Source of the DNA: Actinomycetes bacterium
Lineage (GTDB): Bacteria; Actinomycetota; Acidimicrobiia; Spongiisociales; JAHEDJ01
Assembly: GCA_024641245.1 (NCBI GenBank)
Contig: JAHEDK010000021.1
Location: 1 to 44,251 of the forward strand
DNA: 44,251 nt
Direction: 5' to 3'
A program made the position numbers and the translations under genes. Position 1 is the stretch's first letter, and every line of letters starts with the position of its first letter. The notes under the pieces were generated by a model. That model worked only from the letters and a program-made list of their open reading frames with translations, was not told where the DNA came from and did not search any database. Positions 22,819 to 31,543 of the stretch are shown here, in pieces.

Positions 22819-25190
22819 GCGTCCACCCGTTCAACCGTTGCCCCTCCTGGACCTTTGCGAATCTCAAACCGGACCGGTACCTGATCGGCGAGATCCTTCA
22901 CGTGGGTAATCAATCCGATCATGCGGCCGTCGGAGCCGAGTTCGTGGATGACGGTAGCGACCACATCGAGGGTCTCCGCGTCGAGTGCACCGAACCCCTC
23001 ATCGAGAAACATCGATTCGAGACGCGCGACATTCTGTGCAGACATCGAGGCCAGTTGTTCGGCGAGGGCGAGGGCCAGAGCGAGGGATACGAGGAAGGTC
23101 TCGCCACCGGAGAGCGTCTTGACCGACCGGCGCTCATCGGCATTCCGATGGTCGACAACCCGGAACTCGCGTTTCTTGAGCTCCAGCGAAAACGCCCCAC
23201 TCGACAGATCATCGAGGCGCAGATTCGCTCCCTGGACGAGGGCTTCGAGGGCTTCGGCCATCACCCAGCCCTCGAAGCCGTTGGCCGCCAGATGGTGTGC
23301 CAGGCTCTTGGCGACCAGCGCCGACTCGTGTTGAGCGTCGCGTTCCTTGATGAACCCGGCCGCCTTGACTCGTGCGCTTGCGATTTGCTCCACATGCTGG
23401 GTGGCGGCGGCCAGTGCATCGACGCAGACATCGCGGGCTTTGCGATCGCCCACCGGCAGGTCGAGAGCGGCGAGGGCGTCGGCAAATCGCTGCTCGTGCG
23501 CGGCGACCGTTGCTGCCGCCGCCTTGACAGACTGTGCCTTCGCATCGGCTTGCAGTGATAGCCGGACCGCCATCCCACCTGCCCACTCCACAAGGGCAGA
23601 CCAATCGGCGTCGAGTCTCTCCCGTTTCGGAGTCGGCGGTGACAGTGCCGCCACCTTGTCGCGAGTGGCGTCGAATTCGCGACGGGCCTCCTCACCCCGT
23701 CGCGCCAGATCCTGGCCCTCTTTGCGAGCAGACTCAACCGCTTTCCCGGCCGCCAGTTCGAGTTCACGCCCCGCTCGAAGTGCCTCGTCGAGGTCGGTCC
23801 GGGCCCTCTGTAGCTGCAGGGTCTCGCCGGCGTCCGGCTGATCGGCCAGCCGGTCTCGCAGCACCGCAATCCTGTCTGCTCCTTCGGTGTATCGGGACTC
23901 GATCGCCGCCAGTGCCTCACCCGCCTGTGTCGCGGCGGTCGCGGCCGCCGTCCGGTTGACCCGGCGGCGATCGGCGTCGCGTTCTGCAGCATCAAGCGCG
24001 GCCGGCGAACCCACCACGGGTATCGACTCAACCCGTTGGTGGCACACAGGACAAGGTTCTCCAACGGAGAGATGGGCCGCCAGAGCATGTGCAGCGTGCT
24101 CGCGTCGCAGATCCTCGAGGTGCTCCAGAGCCTCATCAAACATCACCTCGGTCGCGGCCGCCTCAACTCGCGCCGCCGCCGCGGCCTTGCGAACCGTCTC
24201 CAGGTCGCGCGAGATCGTCTTCTCCATCTCGAGCTCCTGGGTGAGACGCTGGTGCAAATCGCTGAGCCGGCTGATTGAGGCTGCGTCGGCCAGGCCGGTC
24301 GACTGCTGATCGAGGATCCTGCGTTGCTCGGCAACTTCCGTGGCGGCAACTTGGGCGGCGGCGAGCCGTTCGGAAGCCTGATCGGTGAGTTCGACAAGCT
24401 CGGCGAGCCCTACGGGCAGTGTGACCGACCGAAGGAGCTCTACATCGCGACGGGCTTGGGCGGCCGCCTCCTCATCGACACGCGCAGATCTGCGGGTTTG
24501 CTCGAGTTCCGGCTCCAGAGCATCGATCTCATCGCGCAGTGCGGCCAGCCTGGCCCGCCGGGCTTCGGCCGCCTCCAGCGCGCCGTCTGTGGCGAAAGCG
24601 AGATCATTGATCTGGGTGGTCAGCACCTCGACCGTGGCGTCGGCCAGGCGCTGCCGCTCGACGGCAACCTCCCTGATTCGCCGGTAGCGGCCGAGGTCGA
24701 GCAACTGCCGCAGGAGTTCCTGGCGTTTGGCGGCCGAATCGTGGAGGAAAGCTGCGAACTGACCCTGCGGCAAGACGACGCACTTCGTGAAGTGATCAAA
24801 CCCGAGCCCGAGCAGCGCCTCGACCGCTTCTGTGACTTCATCTGCGCCCATGATTGGCTCGGCACCGCCCTCGAGGCGGGCTTCCGCAGTCGTCGCGCCG
24901 GTCTTGGTGCGCCGGACTACTCGCACCGCACTGTAATTAGTGTCTCCGACGGAGAAGTCGAATCTGACCCGTGCTTCGTTCTTCCCTAATGAGACAACAG
25001 GTTCGACGGCCCGCTTGTCGCCGTAGCGAGGCACGATGCCGTAGAGGGCGAAGAGCAGGGCGTCGACCAGACTCGACTTCCCGCTCCCGGTAGGCCCGAC
25101 GAATGCAAAGAGGTCGGCACCCTCGAAGTCGACAATGGTCTTGTTCCGAAAGGCGGTGAAGCCCTCGAGTTCTAGGCGCCTAGGTCTCAT
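22815..25190 (-). CDS. sbcC: Exonuclease subunit SbcC (Rad50-like ATPase)
   Basis: A 791-residue SMC-like ATPase. The N-terminal Walker A is GPTGSGKSSL (32-41) in the context ELEGFTAFRNKTIVDFEG; long coiled coils (about 170-360 and 400-560) flank the zinc hook EPCPVCHQRV (around residue 380); the C-terminal half has the signature LSGGETFLVSLALALALAE and Walker B MFLDEGFGALD. SbcC drives the SbcD nuclease on hairpins and blocked DNA ends. The start ATG 25190 has GAGGA (25196-25200) upstream and overlaps the sbcD stop by 11 bases; a longer in-frame reading to 25388 is only shadow of sbcD. It is shorter than E. coli SbcC, as is common in actinobacteria. Confidence 0.95.
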   Translation of the reverse strand: MRPRRLELEGFTAFRNKTIVDFEGADLFAFVGPTGSGKSSLVDALLFALYGIVPRYGDKRAVEPVVSLGKNEARVRFDFSVGDTNYSAVRVVRRTKTGATTAEARLEGGAEPIMGADEVTEAVEALLGLGFDHFTKCVVLPQGQFAAFLHDSAAKRQELLRQLLDLGRYRRIREVAVERQRLADATVEVLTTQINDLAFATDGALEAAEARRARLAALRDEIDALEPELEQTRRSARVDEEAAAQARRDVELLRSVTLPVGLAELVELTDQASERLAAAQVAATEVAEQRRILDQQSTGLADAASISRLSDLHQRLTQELEMEKTISRDLETVRKAAAAARVEAAATEVMFDEALEHLEDLRREHAAHALAAHLSVGEPCPVCHQRVESIPVVGSPAALDAAERDADRRRVNRTAAATAATQAGEALAAIESRYTEGADRIAVLRDRLADQPDAGETLQLQRARTDLDEALRAGRELELAAGKAVESARKEGQDLARRGEEARREFDATRDKVAALSPPTPKRERLDADWSALVEWAGGMAVRLSLQADAKAQSVKAAAATVAAHEQRFADALAALDLPVGDRKARDVCVDALAAATQHVEQIASARVKAAGFIKERDAQHESALVAKSLAHHLAANGFEGWVMAEALEALVQGANLRLDDLSSGAFSLELKKREFRVVDHRNADERRSVKTLSGGETFLVSLALALALAEQLASMSAQNVARLESMFLDEGFGALDAETLDVVATVIHELGSDGRMIGLITHVKDLADQVPVRFEIRKGPGGATVERVDA

Positions 25191-26313
25191 AGGTTTCCTC
25201 GAGCAACACATCGAAGAGGGCCGGGAGCCGCGGATCATCGACACCCCGATCTTGAAGGTATTCGCGGAAGAGGTCGGCGGCGGATCTACCGAGGCGGGCT
25301 TCCACCTTCGGGCCGGTTCGTTGCTCGGCCGGCGCCGCCAGCAGGACATCGACTGCATCCGGAAAGAGCCGGCGGACCTCATCCGCAAGGCCGGCCCTGG
25401 CCGGCTCGTTGAGTTCGACCTTCAGGTAAGCATCGCCGGTAGTGCCGACCAGGGCTTCAACCTGTTCGAGGGTCCCGTTCAGCCGGATGAGCCGCCGCCC
25501 GGTCTCGAGCCATACCTCACGCACGGTGGCCGGAAGCCCGGGCTCGGCTTCGACGACGAGCACTCCCTTCGTGTCATCGACCTCGCCGAAGTCGAGTTGG
25601 AGTGGTGACCCCGAGTACCAAACGGGTGCGGGAGCGGGCACCTTCTGCAGGCGATGCAGGTGGCCCAGCGCGACGTACGAAAGCGATCCAGGAAAGGATT
25701 GGGCGGCGATGGCGTAGGGGAATACGTGAGCGGTTCGCTCTCCTCCACCCATTTCGCCGCCGTGCACGGTGAGATGGGAACACAGAATGTTCACCTCATC
25801 GGTGGTCATGTCCTCCGTGAGCTTCCCGATGATCGCACCGAGCCGCCCGGCGTACCGACCGTCGTGCTGATCGGGGTCGAGTGCCATGAGATCATCAGCG
25901 GTGACGATTGCCCTCTGGCTGAGGAACGGAAGCAGCGCAACTCTGGTGTTGAGATCGGGCAACCGAAAGACGCCTCCCTCATCGGCTCTGGCTGGAAGCG
26001 CCAGCACTGTGACCCGCCCAAGTTCGAGAAGTGGCGAGACGGCTTCGAGTCGCCTCGGGTGATCGTGGTTGCCGGACACAACCAGCACCGGGGCCACCTC
26101 CGCCAAATCCAGGAGCGCTTCGTAGACGATCCGCTCGGACTCGGCACTCGGAGCCGATACGTCGAAGAGATCGCCGGCCACCAACACGAGGTCCACCGCT
26201 TCGGCCGCAGCTATCCCGGCGATTTCTGCCAGAACCGCCCGATGTTCGTCGGCGCGACTGCGACCGCGGATCGTCCGTCCAACGTGCCAGTCGGATGTGT
26301 GCATAAGCTTCAC
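25180..26313 (-). CDS. sbcD: Exonuclease subunit SbcD (Mre11-like nuclease)
   Basis: A 377-residue metallophosphoesterase. The five nuclease motifs are present: HTSDWHVGRT, VAGDLFD, SGNHDHP, CSHLTVHGG and LGHLHR. The C-terminal part (after about 270) is the capping and SbcC-binding region. With SbcC it forms the ATP-dependent double-strand exonuclease and hairpin endonuclease. The start is taken as GTG 26313, which directly precedes the conserved KLMHTSDWH and has TACCAT 7 nt upstream, so it is probably leaderless. It is the first gene of the operon with sbcC and nurA. Confidence 0.95.
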   Translation of the reverse strand: MKLMHTSDWHVGRTIRGRSRADEHRAVLAEIAGIAAAEAVDLVLVAGDLFDVSAPSAESERIVYEALLDLAEVAPVLVVSGNHDHPRRLEAVSPLLELGRVTVLALPARADEGGVFRLPDLNTRVALLPFLSQRAIVTADDLMALDPDQHDGRYAGRLGAIIGKLTEDMTTDEVNILCSHLTVHGGEMGGGERTAHVFPYAIAAQSFPGSLSYVALGHLHRLQKVPAPAPVWYSGSPLQLDFGEVDDTKGVLVVEAEPGLPATVREVWLETGRRLIRLNGTLEQVEALVGTTGDAYLKVELNEPARAGLADEVRRLFPDAVDVLLAAPAEQRTGPKVEARLGRSAADLFREYLQDRGVDDPRLPALFDVLLEETYET

Positions 26314-26320
26314 GGCGGCG

Positions 26321-26326
26321 ATGGTA
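26321..26326 (-). promoter_or_regulatory. -10 box (TACCAT) for the sbcD-sbcC-nurA operon
   Basis: TACCAT on the minus strand ends 7 nt before GTG 26313, with no ribosome site in between. Confidence 0.5.
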
Positions 26327-26397
26327 CCGGGAGCAAGTGACGGTATCGCGAATGCAGTGGGCCGCACGGGAGCAGCGCCGACCCGGTTTCTCGCCCC

Positions 26398-27819
26398 CTA
26401 CAGATCGAAATACAGCTCGTACTCGTATGGATGGGGCCGCACGTGGACCATGGCCACCTCAGCATCCATCTTCACCTTCAGATATGAGTCGATCAGCTCG
26501 TCGGGGAACACACCGTCCCCTGTGAGGAATGCCCGATCGGCGTTGAGTTCGGCCAGCGCCGCTTCGAAAGTGATCGGAACGTCACGGAGCTTGGCCTGTT
26601 CCTCGGCCGGTAGGTCGTAGATGTTCACGTCGTATGGTCCAAACCCTTGCTTCGTCGGGTCGAGCTTTCGATTCACTCCATCGAGACCGGCCATGAGCTG
26701 GGCGGCGATGATGAGGTAAGGGTTGGCGGTGGCGTCCGGCATCCGATATTCGACACGAGCCTCCCGTTCGTTCACTGCGTAACCCGGGATTCTCACCGCA
26801 GATGATCGATTCCCGAGTCCGAACACGAGTTTGACGGGCGCCGCCATGTTGGGAGCGAATCGCCGGTACGAGTTGGTGCTGGCATTCCCGATGCCCATCA
26901 GTGCCGGCGTGTGCTCGAGCAATCCACAGAGGTAGTTGGTGGCGAGCTCACTCAGTCCGCCGTAGCCGGCCGCGTCGTAGAACATCGACCGTTCGCCATC
27001 GGTGAAATACTGATGGAAGTGGGTGCCGTTGCCGGCGTGCCCGACGAAGGGCTTCGGCATGAACGTCGCGAGCTTGGAATACTCGAGCGCAGTGTTTTTG
27101 ATCAAGTAACGCATGATCATCATGCAATCGGCAGTGCGAACGGGCGTATCGAAATATACCTCGATCTCCGCTTGTCCCGGCGTGCCGAGTTCCTGGTGGT
27201 GGTACTTGACGGGGATACCGATCGCTTCGATCCGGCGAACCATCTGCTCCCGGATTGGCGCAAACCGGTCGAGAGGCAAGTCGACCTGCCCCACTTTGGC
27301 CATTCCCGTCAGGCGGTACAGCGGATGCTCGCTCTCTCCCCAGCCAACGGCATGCGATTCGACGCCGTAATAGGCTGACCCGGCCGACGATCCGTAATCG
27401 GCTCCATCCAGGATGTAAAACTCCAACTCAGGCGAGAAGAGGGCCGTTGCTCCCAGCCCGAGATCCGCAAGAGCCTCTTCGGCCTTCTGGAGAACGAACC
27501 GCGGATCACGCTCGTATCGATTTCCGTCGTTGTCGTACATGTCGCAGATAAACGCCAGTGTGGGTCGTGTGTGGAACGGATCAACGAACCCTGTGGAAAT
27601 ATCCGGTCGAACCTTCATGTCACCCGACTCAATCGTCCGGTAGCCCGGATATGGAGACAGGGAGATCCCGGTCCCCTCTTCGAAGAGTCGCCTGCCGACA
27701 TGCGCCGCCGAGTAGGTCATGCGACGCCAGCGACCTTGCAGGTCGACGACCTTCACATCGATCTGTTCGATGCCTTCCCGCTCGACGTATTCGAGAACCT
27801 CGCTAATGCTGCCGAACAC
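26398..27819 (-). CDS. Glutamine-synthetase-fold ligase with altered ammonium site
   Basis: A 473-residue type I glutamine synthetase fold: SPELEFYI, KYHHQELGTPGQAEIE, GHAGNGTHFHQ, NASTNSYRRFAP, GNRSSAVRIP and RMPDATANPYL are present, and NIYDLP keeps the Tyr (401) that is adenylylated in GlnA. In ungapped alignment with the enteric enzyme, however, the ammonium-binding Asp50 falls on Ser53 (in GISLSPYPGY) and the flap Glu327 falls on Ala326 (in NMAAPV). Loss of both is characteristic of gamma-glutamyl-amine ligases, so an organic amine is likelier than ammonia as co-substrate. The start GTG 27819 has GGGAGG 6 nt upstream. It is third in an operon with an SDR and a second GS-like gene. Confidence 0.85.
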   Translation of the reverse strand: MFGSISEVLEYVEREGIEQIDVKVVDLQGRWRRMTYSAAHVGRRLFEEGTGISLSPYPGYRTIESGDMKVRPDISTGFVDPFHTRPTLAFICDMYDNDGNRYERDPRFVLQKAEEALADLGLGATALFSPELEFYILDGADYGSSAGSAYYGVESHAVGWGESEHPLYRLTGMAKVGQVDLPLDRFAPIREQMVRRIEAIGIPVKYHHQELGTPGQAEIEVYFDTPVRTADCMMIMRYLIKNTALEYSKLATFMPKPFVGHAGNGTHFHQYFTDGERSMFYDAAGYGGLSELATNYLCGLLEHTPALMGIGNASTNSYRRFAPNMAAPVKLVFGLGNRSSAVRIPGYAVNEREARVEYRMPDATANPYLIIAAQLMAGLDGVNRKLDPTKQGFGPYDVNIYDLPAEEQAKLRDVPITFEAALAELNADRAFLTGDGVFPDELIDSYLKVKMDAEVAMVHVRPHPYEYELYFDL

Positions 27820-27831
27820 CGTGGCCTCCCA

Positions 27832-27843
27832 AGAACTCAGAAC
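27832..27843. repeat. 12-base repeat AGAACTCAGAAC, copy 1
   Basis: Part of a short heptamer-like tandem run (AGAACCC units, 27832-27857) in the 58-bp gap. The same 12-mer occurs inverted at 35079-35090. Confidence 0.5.
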
Positions 27844-27877
27844 CCAGAACCCAGAATCTGCTCCTATGAACCTGCTC

Positions 27878-28645
27878 TCACTGAGGCGTCACATACGCAG
27901 CCGTGATGCCTCCATCGACCATGAACTCGGTGCCGGTCACGTAGGAGGATTCATCAGAGGCCAGGTAGAGGGCGGCTTCGGCCATCTCCCGGGCCTCTCC
28001 GAATCTCCCCATCGGCACGTGCACCAGACGGCGCTGCTTCTTCTCCTCGGTGTCGAGGAACTTCATGAGCAACTCAGTTCGCAACGGACCAGGGCACAGC
28101 GCATTCACCCGGATGTTCTCGCGAGCATGGATCACAGCCAGCTCCCGGGTGAAGCTGAGTACCGCTCCCTTTGAGGCGGTATAGGCCACCTGCGGCGTGG
28201 CCGCGCCGAGCTTGGAGACAAACGAGGCGGTGTTGATGATCGAACCGCCGCCGGCGCGACGGAGGGCGGGTATGCCGTACTTGCAGCCGAGGAAGACGCC
28301 CTTGGCGTTGATCCCCATTGTGAGATCCCACACCGATTCCTCGGTGGAAACCGCGTCGTCATCACGGGAATCCATGATTCCCGCATTGTTGAACAGGATG
28401 TTGAGCTTGCCGAACTCTCGCTCGGCCGCCGCCACCATGGCCTCGCAATCGCCGGCGGAGGACACGTCCGCCCTGACGTGAATCGCTCGACCATCCGCAA
28501 TGGATGCAGCAGTGGCCGCCGCCGATGCCTCGTTGATGTCAACCGCCACTACGGCAGCCCCCTCGGCGGCGAACAGCAACGCAGATTCCCGTCCGATACC
28601 ACCGCCGGCACCGGTGATCAACGCCACTTTGTCGTCCAGTCTCAT
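27878..28645 (-). CDS. Short-chain dehydrogenase/reductase
   Basis: A 255-residue classical SDR. Cofactor loop TGAGGGIGRES, Asp-containing VVAVDINEAS (favouring NAD), ADVSSAGD, NNAGIMDSR, catalytic Ser in NTASFVSKLG, Tyr/Lys in AYTASKGA, and the end block GTEFMVDGGITAAYV. Active-site residues are complete. The substrate is not predictable; by position between two GS-like ligases it may oxidise an alcohol or amino-alcohol derived from a gamma-glutamyl-amine, which is inference. The start ATG 28645 has GAGGAG 5 nt upstream. The gene lies 13 nt after the upstream GS-like gene. Confidence 0.85.
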   Translation of the reverse strand: MRLDDKVALITGAGGGIGRESALLFAAEGAAVVAVDINEASAAATAASIADGRAIHVRADVSSAGDCEAMVAAAEREFGKLNILFNNAGIMDSRDDDAVSTEESVWDLTMGINAKGVFLGCKYGIPALRRAGGGSIINTASFVSKLGAATPQVAYTASKGAVLSFTRELAVIHARENIRVNALCPGPLRTELLMKFLDTEEKKQRRLVHVPMGRFGEAREMAEAALYLASDESSYVTGTEFMVDGGITAAYVTPQ

Positions 28646-28658
28646 CGACGCTCCTCTC

Positions 28659-30038
28659 TCAGATTCTTTCGAAGTAGCGCTGCCGTTCCCAATCGGTCAC
28701 TGCATTCTCGAAGGCTGACTGCTCGGTCTCGAAAAAGTGGACGTAGTGCTGCTGAACGTCCTTCCCGAATGCCTCTCCGGCGAACTCGCTGTTCTTGAAT
28801 AGTGCGACGGCATCTCGCAGCGAGCGCGGTACCCGGGGCAGGTCATTTGCCGAGTACACGTCGCCTTCGAATATCTCCGGTGGTTCGATCTTCTTGGCGA
28901 TGCCGTCCAGTCCGGCGGCCAGCGTCGCTGCGTAGGCCAGATACGGATTGACGTCACCGCCCGGCATGCGGTTCTCGATCCTGAGGCTCTGGCCCTTGCC
29001 CACCACCCGGAAACCGGCCGTCCGATTGTCGTAGCTCCAGGCGATGCGCGTCGGCGCCCACGATCCGTCCTGGTAGCGCTTGTACGAGTTGACGGTGGGT
29101 GCGTAGAACACCATCAGTTCCGCCACCTTGTCCATCCAGCCACCGAGGAACCAGCGAAACTCGTCCGAGGTTTCGATCGGCCCTATTCGGTGCTTTCCGG
29201 GAAACACGCTGTGGTCGCCGTCCCACAGGCTGACGTGGAGGTGACAACTGGAGCCTGCTTCAGACGCGTCGGGCTTCGCCATAAACGTGATGGACATTCC
29301 GAGGGCCTCTGCGGTCTCCTTCATGCACTGCTTCATCAACACATGGCGATCAGCCATTTCGAGCATCTCCGCGTAGCGGATATTCATCTCATGCTGGCCG
29401 CGTCCGAACTCTCCCTTGGAGTTCTCGACAGGGACTCCGGATCGACTGAGGTGCCTGCGCACCGCCCCGTTGTACGGTTCCTCCCTCGTTCCCTGCAGGA
29501 GGTGATAATCCTCGATGTACCACCCGGCGGGCTGCAACCCGGCATAGGCCTTCCCGGCGGCCTCTCGATACGAGTCGGTGAAGATGAAATACTCGAGTTC
29601 TGAGGCAGCCTTGGCCGACAATCCCATCTCGTTGGCACGCTGGAGTTGCCGGCGAAGGATCGAGCGAGGTGCAACCGACACGAGATCATGCAGCCGATCG
29701 TCTTCGAGGTCGCACAGCACGATGGCGGTTTTCGGCAGCCAGTCTGCAACCCGGAGTGTGTCCGGGTCCGGCACCATGTGAAAGTCGCCGTAGCCGAGTT
29801 CCCAGTTGGCGTAGTCATACCCTCGCACCGGCTCCATCTCCATGTCGACGGTCAAGAGATAGTCACAAGCGTGGGTGCCGGCGGATTGGACCTCATCGAC
29901 GTAGAAATCGGCGTCGTACCGCTTCCCGTGCAACCGCCCGTAGAGGTCGGTGAACCCCACAACCACCGTGTCGATCTCATCGGCTTCGACACGTGCCTTG
30001 AGTTCCTCAATCGACAGCAATCCTCGGATACCTGCCAT
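28659..30038 (-). CDS. Glutamine-synthetase-like ligase, PuuA/gamma-glutamylpolyamine synthetase type
   Basis: A 459-residue GS-family protein of the PuuA/GlnA3 kind: ASELEYFIF, GEFGRGQHEMN, AGSSCHLHVSLWD, TVNSYKRYQDGSWAPTRIAW, DNRTAGFRVVG and YSANDLPRVPRSL. The position of enteric Glu327 is Trp327 here (in SWAPT), the Asp50 region is replaced by YANWELGYGD, and the adenylylated Tyr is absent (SANDLP). Such enzymes ligate glutamate to polyamines, ethanolamine or aromatic amines rather than to ammonia. The start ATG 30038 has GGAGG at 30043-30047; the longer in-frame reading to 30194 runs across the divergent gene's promoter. First gene of the operon with the SDR and the second ligase. Confidence 0.88.
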   Translation of the reverse strand: MAGIRGLLSIEELKARVEADEIDTVVVGFTDLYGRLHGKRYDADFYVDEVQSAGTHACDYLLTVDMEMEPVRGYDYANWELGYGDFHMVPDPDTLRVADWLPKTAIVLCDLEDDRLHDLVSVAPRSILRRQLQRANEMGLSAKAASELEYFIFTDSYREAAGKAYAGLQPAGWYIEDYHLLQGTREEPYNGAVRRHLSRSGVPVENSKGEFGRGQHEMNIRYAEMLEMADRHVLMKQCMKETAEALGMSITFMAKPDASEAGSSCHLHVSLWDGDHSVFPGKHRIGPIETSDEFRWFLGGWMDKVAELMVFYAPTVNSYKRYQDGSWAPTRIAWSYDNRTAGFRVVGKGQSLRIENRMPGGDVNPYLAYAATLAAGLDGIAKKIEPPEIFEGDVYSANDLPRVPRSLRDAVALFKNSEFAGEAFGKDVQQHYVHFFETEQSAFENAVTDWERQRYFERI

Positions 30039-30104
30039 GAAACCTCCAACGATGGTCTGCGCCGTCGAGGCCAGGCTAGAACGCTGGCGACAACGATCGC
30101 GCTC

Positions 30105-30110
30105 TACCAT
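30105..30110 (+). promoter_or_regulatory. -10 box (TACCAT) for leaderless amidotransferase gene
   Basis: TACCAT ends 6 nt before ATG 30117, placing the transcription start at the A of the start codon. Confidence 0.5.
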
Positions 30111-30116
30111 CGACCC

Positions 30117-30809
30117 ATGTCGGCCGTGTCGGTTCTCCTCCATCTCGAAGACACCGGTCCGGGGCATCTCGCAACTGCACTCGATGAGAACCATGTCGAC
30201 TGGGAGGTAATCCGGATTGCCGACGGCGAGCAGCTCCCCGACCCGTCTCGCTCAGTCGCGGTCGTTGTCCTCGGGGGCGCCATCGGGGCATACGAGATCG
30301 AAGCGAACCCGTTCCTCGTTGAAGAGATGAAGTTCCTCCAGATGGCGATCGGTGCCGGCGTCCCGGTGCTGGGAATCTGTCTCGGTGCGCAAGTGGTGGC
30401 TGCGGCCCTGGGTGGTCGAGCCTTCAAAGCGGACCGCCCCGAAGTCGGCCTCGTGGAGTTCACCTTCACAAGGGCCGGCCAACGCGATCCCGTCATGAGG
30501 GCGCTGGGCGGGCCGATGGTGGCGGTGCACCAGGACACGTTTTCTTTGCCGGACGGTGCGCAGTTGCTGGCCTCGACGAGATACCCCCACGCGTTCCGGG
30601 TCGGGTCGGCCCTGGCAGTGCAGTTCCATCCGGAAGTCGACTCTGCGATTGTGGCGACCTGGCTTGAGCACGACACCGACGATCTCTTCCGAGAAGCCGG
30701 GGTCGACCCGGACGAGTTTCTACGGCAGGTCGAGCAACACGACGCCGCACTCGAGGAGCGGGCGCTGCGGTTCTTCAACGCCTGGCTGGCCGACGTCGGC
30801 CTCATCTGA
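30117..30809 (+). CDS. Class I glutamine amidotransferase-like hydrolase
   Basis: A 230-residue stand-alone class I amidotransferase domain (COG0518 type). The nucleophile is Cys88 in LGICLGAQVVA and the dyad His171/Glu173 lies in VQFHPEV; LGGAIGAYE forms the oxyanion loop region. Stand-alone members often hydrolyse gamma-glutamyl amides rather than feed ammonia to a synthetase. It is divergent from the operon of two GS-like ligases (78 bp between starts), an arrangement reminiscent of the TdnQ/TdnT and AtdA1/AtdA2 ligase-hydrolase pairs for gamma-glutamylanilide. It could remove the glutamyl group from such products. The start ATG 30117 is apparently leaderless. Confidence 0.85.
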   Translation: MSAVSVLLHLEDTGPGHLATALDENHVDWEVIRIADGEQLPDPSRSVAVVVLGGAIGAYEIEANPFLVEEMKFLQMAIGAGVPVLGICLGAQVVAAALGGRAFKADRPEVGLVEFTFTRAGQRDPVMRALGGPMVAVHQDTFSLPDGAQLLASTRYPHAFRVGSALAVQFHPEVDSAIVATWLEHDTDDLFREAGVDPDEFLRQVEQHDAALEERALRFFNAWLADVGLI

Positions 30810-30811
30810 CC

Positions 30812-31543
30812 TCACCAGCCGAGTTGATCGAGCCGTTCCTCGACCATTCGGGCGTAGCCACCGCCAAATAGACGAAGGTGTACGAGGAGGTGGTGCAGTT
30901 GGAGAGCCGGCCGCCGGCGCTCCCATCCATCGGCGAGTGGCCAGGCTGCGAGGTATCCGTTCCACATCGCCCGAGGAATTCCACCGAATACCGCCATGAA
31001 CGCCAGCTCCACCTCTCGATCAGAGAACGACACAGCCGGATCGATCAGGTAGGCACCGTCGACGATATTGCCGGACCAGATATCCCCATGGACGAGACTC
31101 GGTTTCGGATGGTGTGCTTCGAGCAGTTCAATGATTGGTCCTTCACAGGCGACCAGGAGGCGGCGACGCAACCGATCGGGTACCGAGGGGTCACTCAGAT
31201 GAACCAGCACCCGGTTCTCGGCGAAGAACACACCCCATGAGGCCGTCCACGGATTCAGTTGCGGAAGGGAGCCGATGACATTGTCTCTTTCGTACCCGAA
31301 TCTGTCGGCAGTCGCACGATGGACATTGGCGAGCGTCGCCCCGAGCTCCTCCCAACCAGGGGTTCCCGACACCCAGGTCATGACCAGCTCATGGTGGTCG
31401 AAGCTCAGCACCTCGGGGACCGGTGCGCCGGCCGAGGCCAGTCGCAGGAGTCCGTCCGCCTCGAGGCCGGCGTCGTAGGCCGTGGTCTTGATCGCAACCG
31501 ATCGGTCGTCGACCGTCGCCCGCTGTACCGTCGCCCAGCTCAG
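30812..31543 (-). CDS. Fructosamine/ketosamine kinase family protein, probable CTG start
   Basis: FN3K-type kinase: the catalytic block LVHGDIWSGNIV and the following DPAVSFSDREVELAFMAVFGG are diagnostic. Family members phosphorylate ketosamines on glycated proteins, which then break down. The first ATG/GTG/TTG in frame is GTG 31411, inside the N-lobe, but the frame stays open upstream and encodes SVAIKTTAYDAGLEADGLL with the expected ATP-binding Lys. The only start with a ribosome site (AGGGG, 8 nt upstream) is CTG 31543, which overlaps the phosphatase stop as CTGA. That gives 243 residues, still somewhat short of the usual 280-290. The alternative is a 5'-truncated gene starting at 31411. 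Confidence 0.75.
   Translation of the reverse strand: MSWATVQRATVDDRSVAIKTTAYDAGLEADGLLRLASAGAPVPEVLSFDHHELVMTWVSGTPGWEELGATLANVHRATADRFGYERDNVIGSLPQLNPWTASWGVFFAENRVLVHLSDPSVPDRLRRRLLVACEGPIIELLEAHHPKPSLVHGDIWSGNIVDGAYLIDPAVSFSDREVELAFMAVFGGIPRAMWNGYLAAWPLADGWERRRPALQLHHLLVHLRLFGGGYARMVEERLDQLGW

Noticed and set aside
22749-23558. Plus-strand frames opposite sbcC
   Set aside because: Antisense shadow of a well-supported ATPase gene; the translation shows no domain.
30812-31411. Fructosamine kinase treated as a 5'-truncated pseudogene
   Set aside because: The frame stays open upstream and encodes the expected ATP-binding lysine region, and a CTG with a ribosome site exists, so intact translation is more likely.
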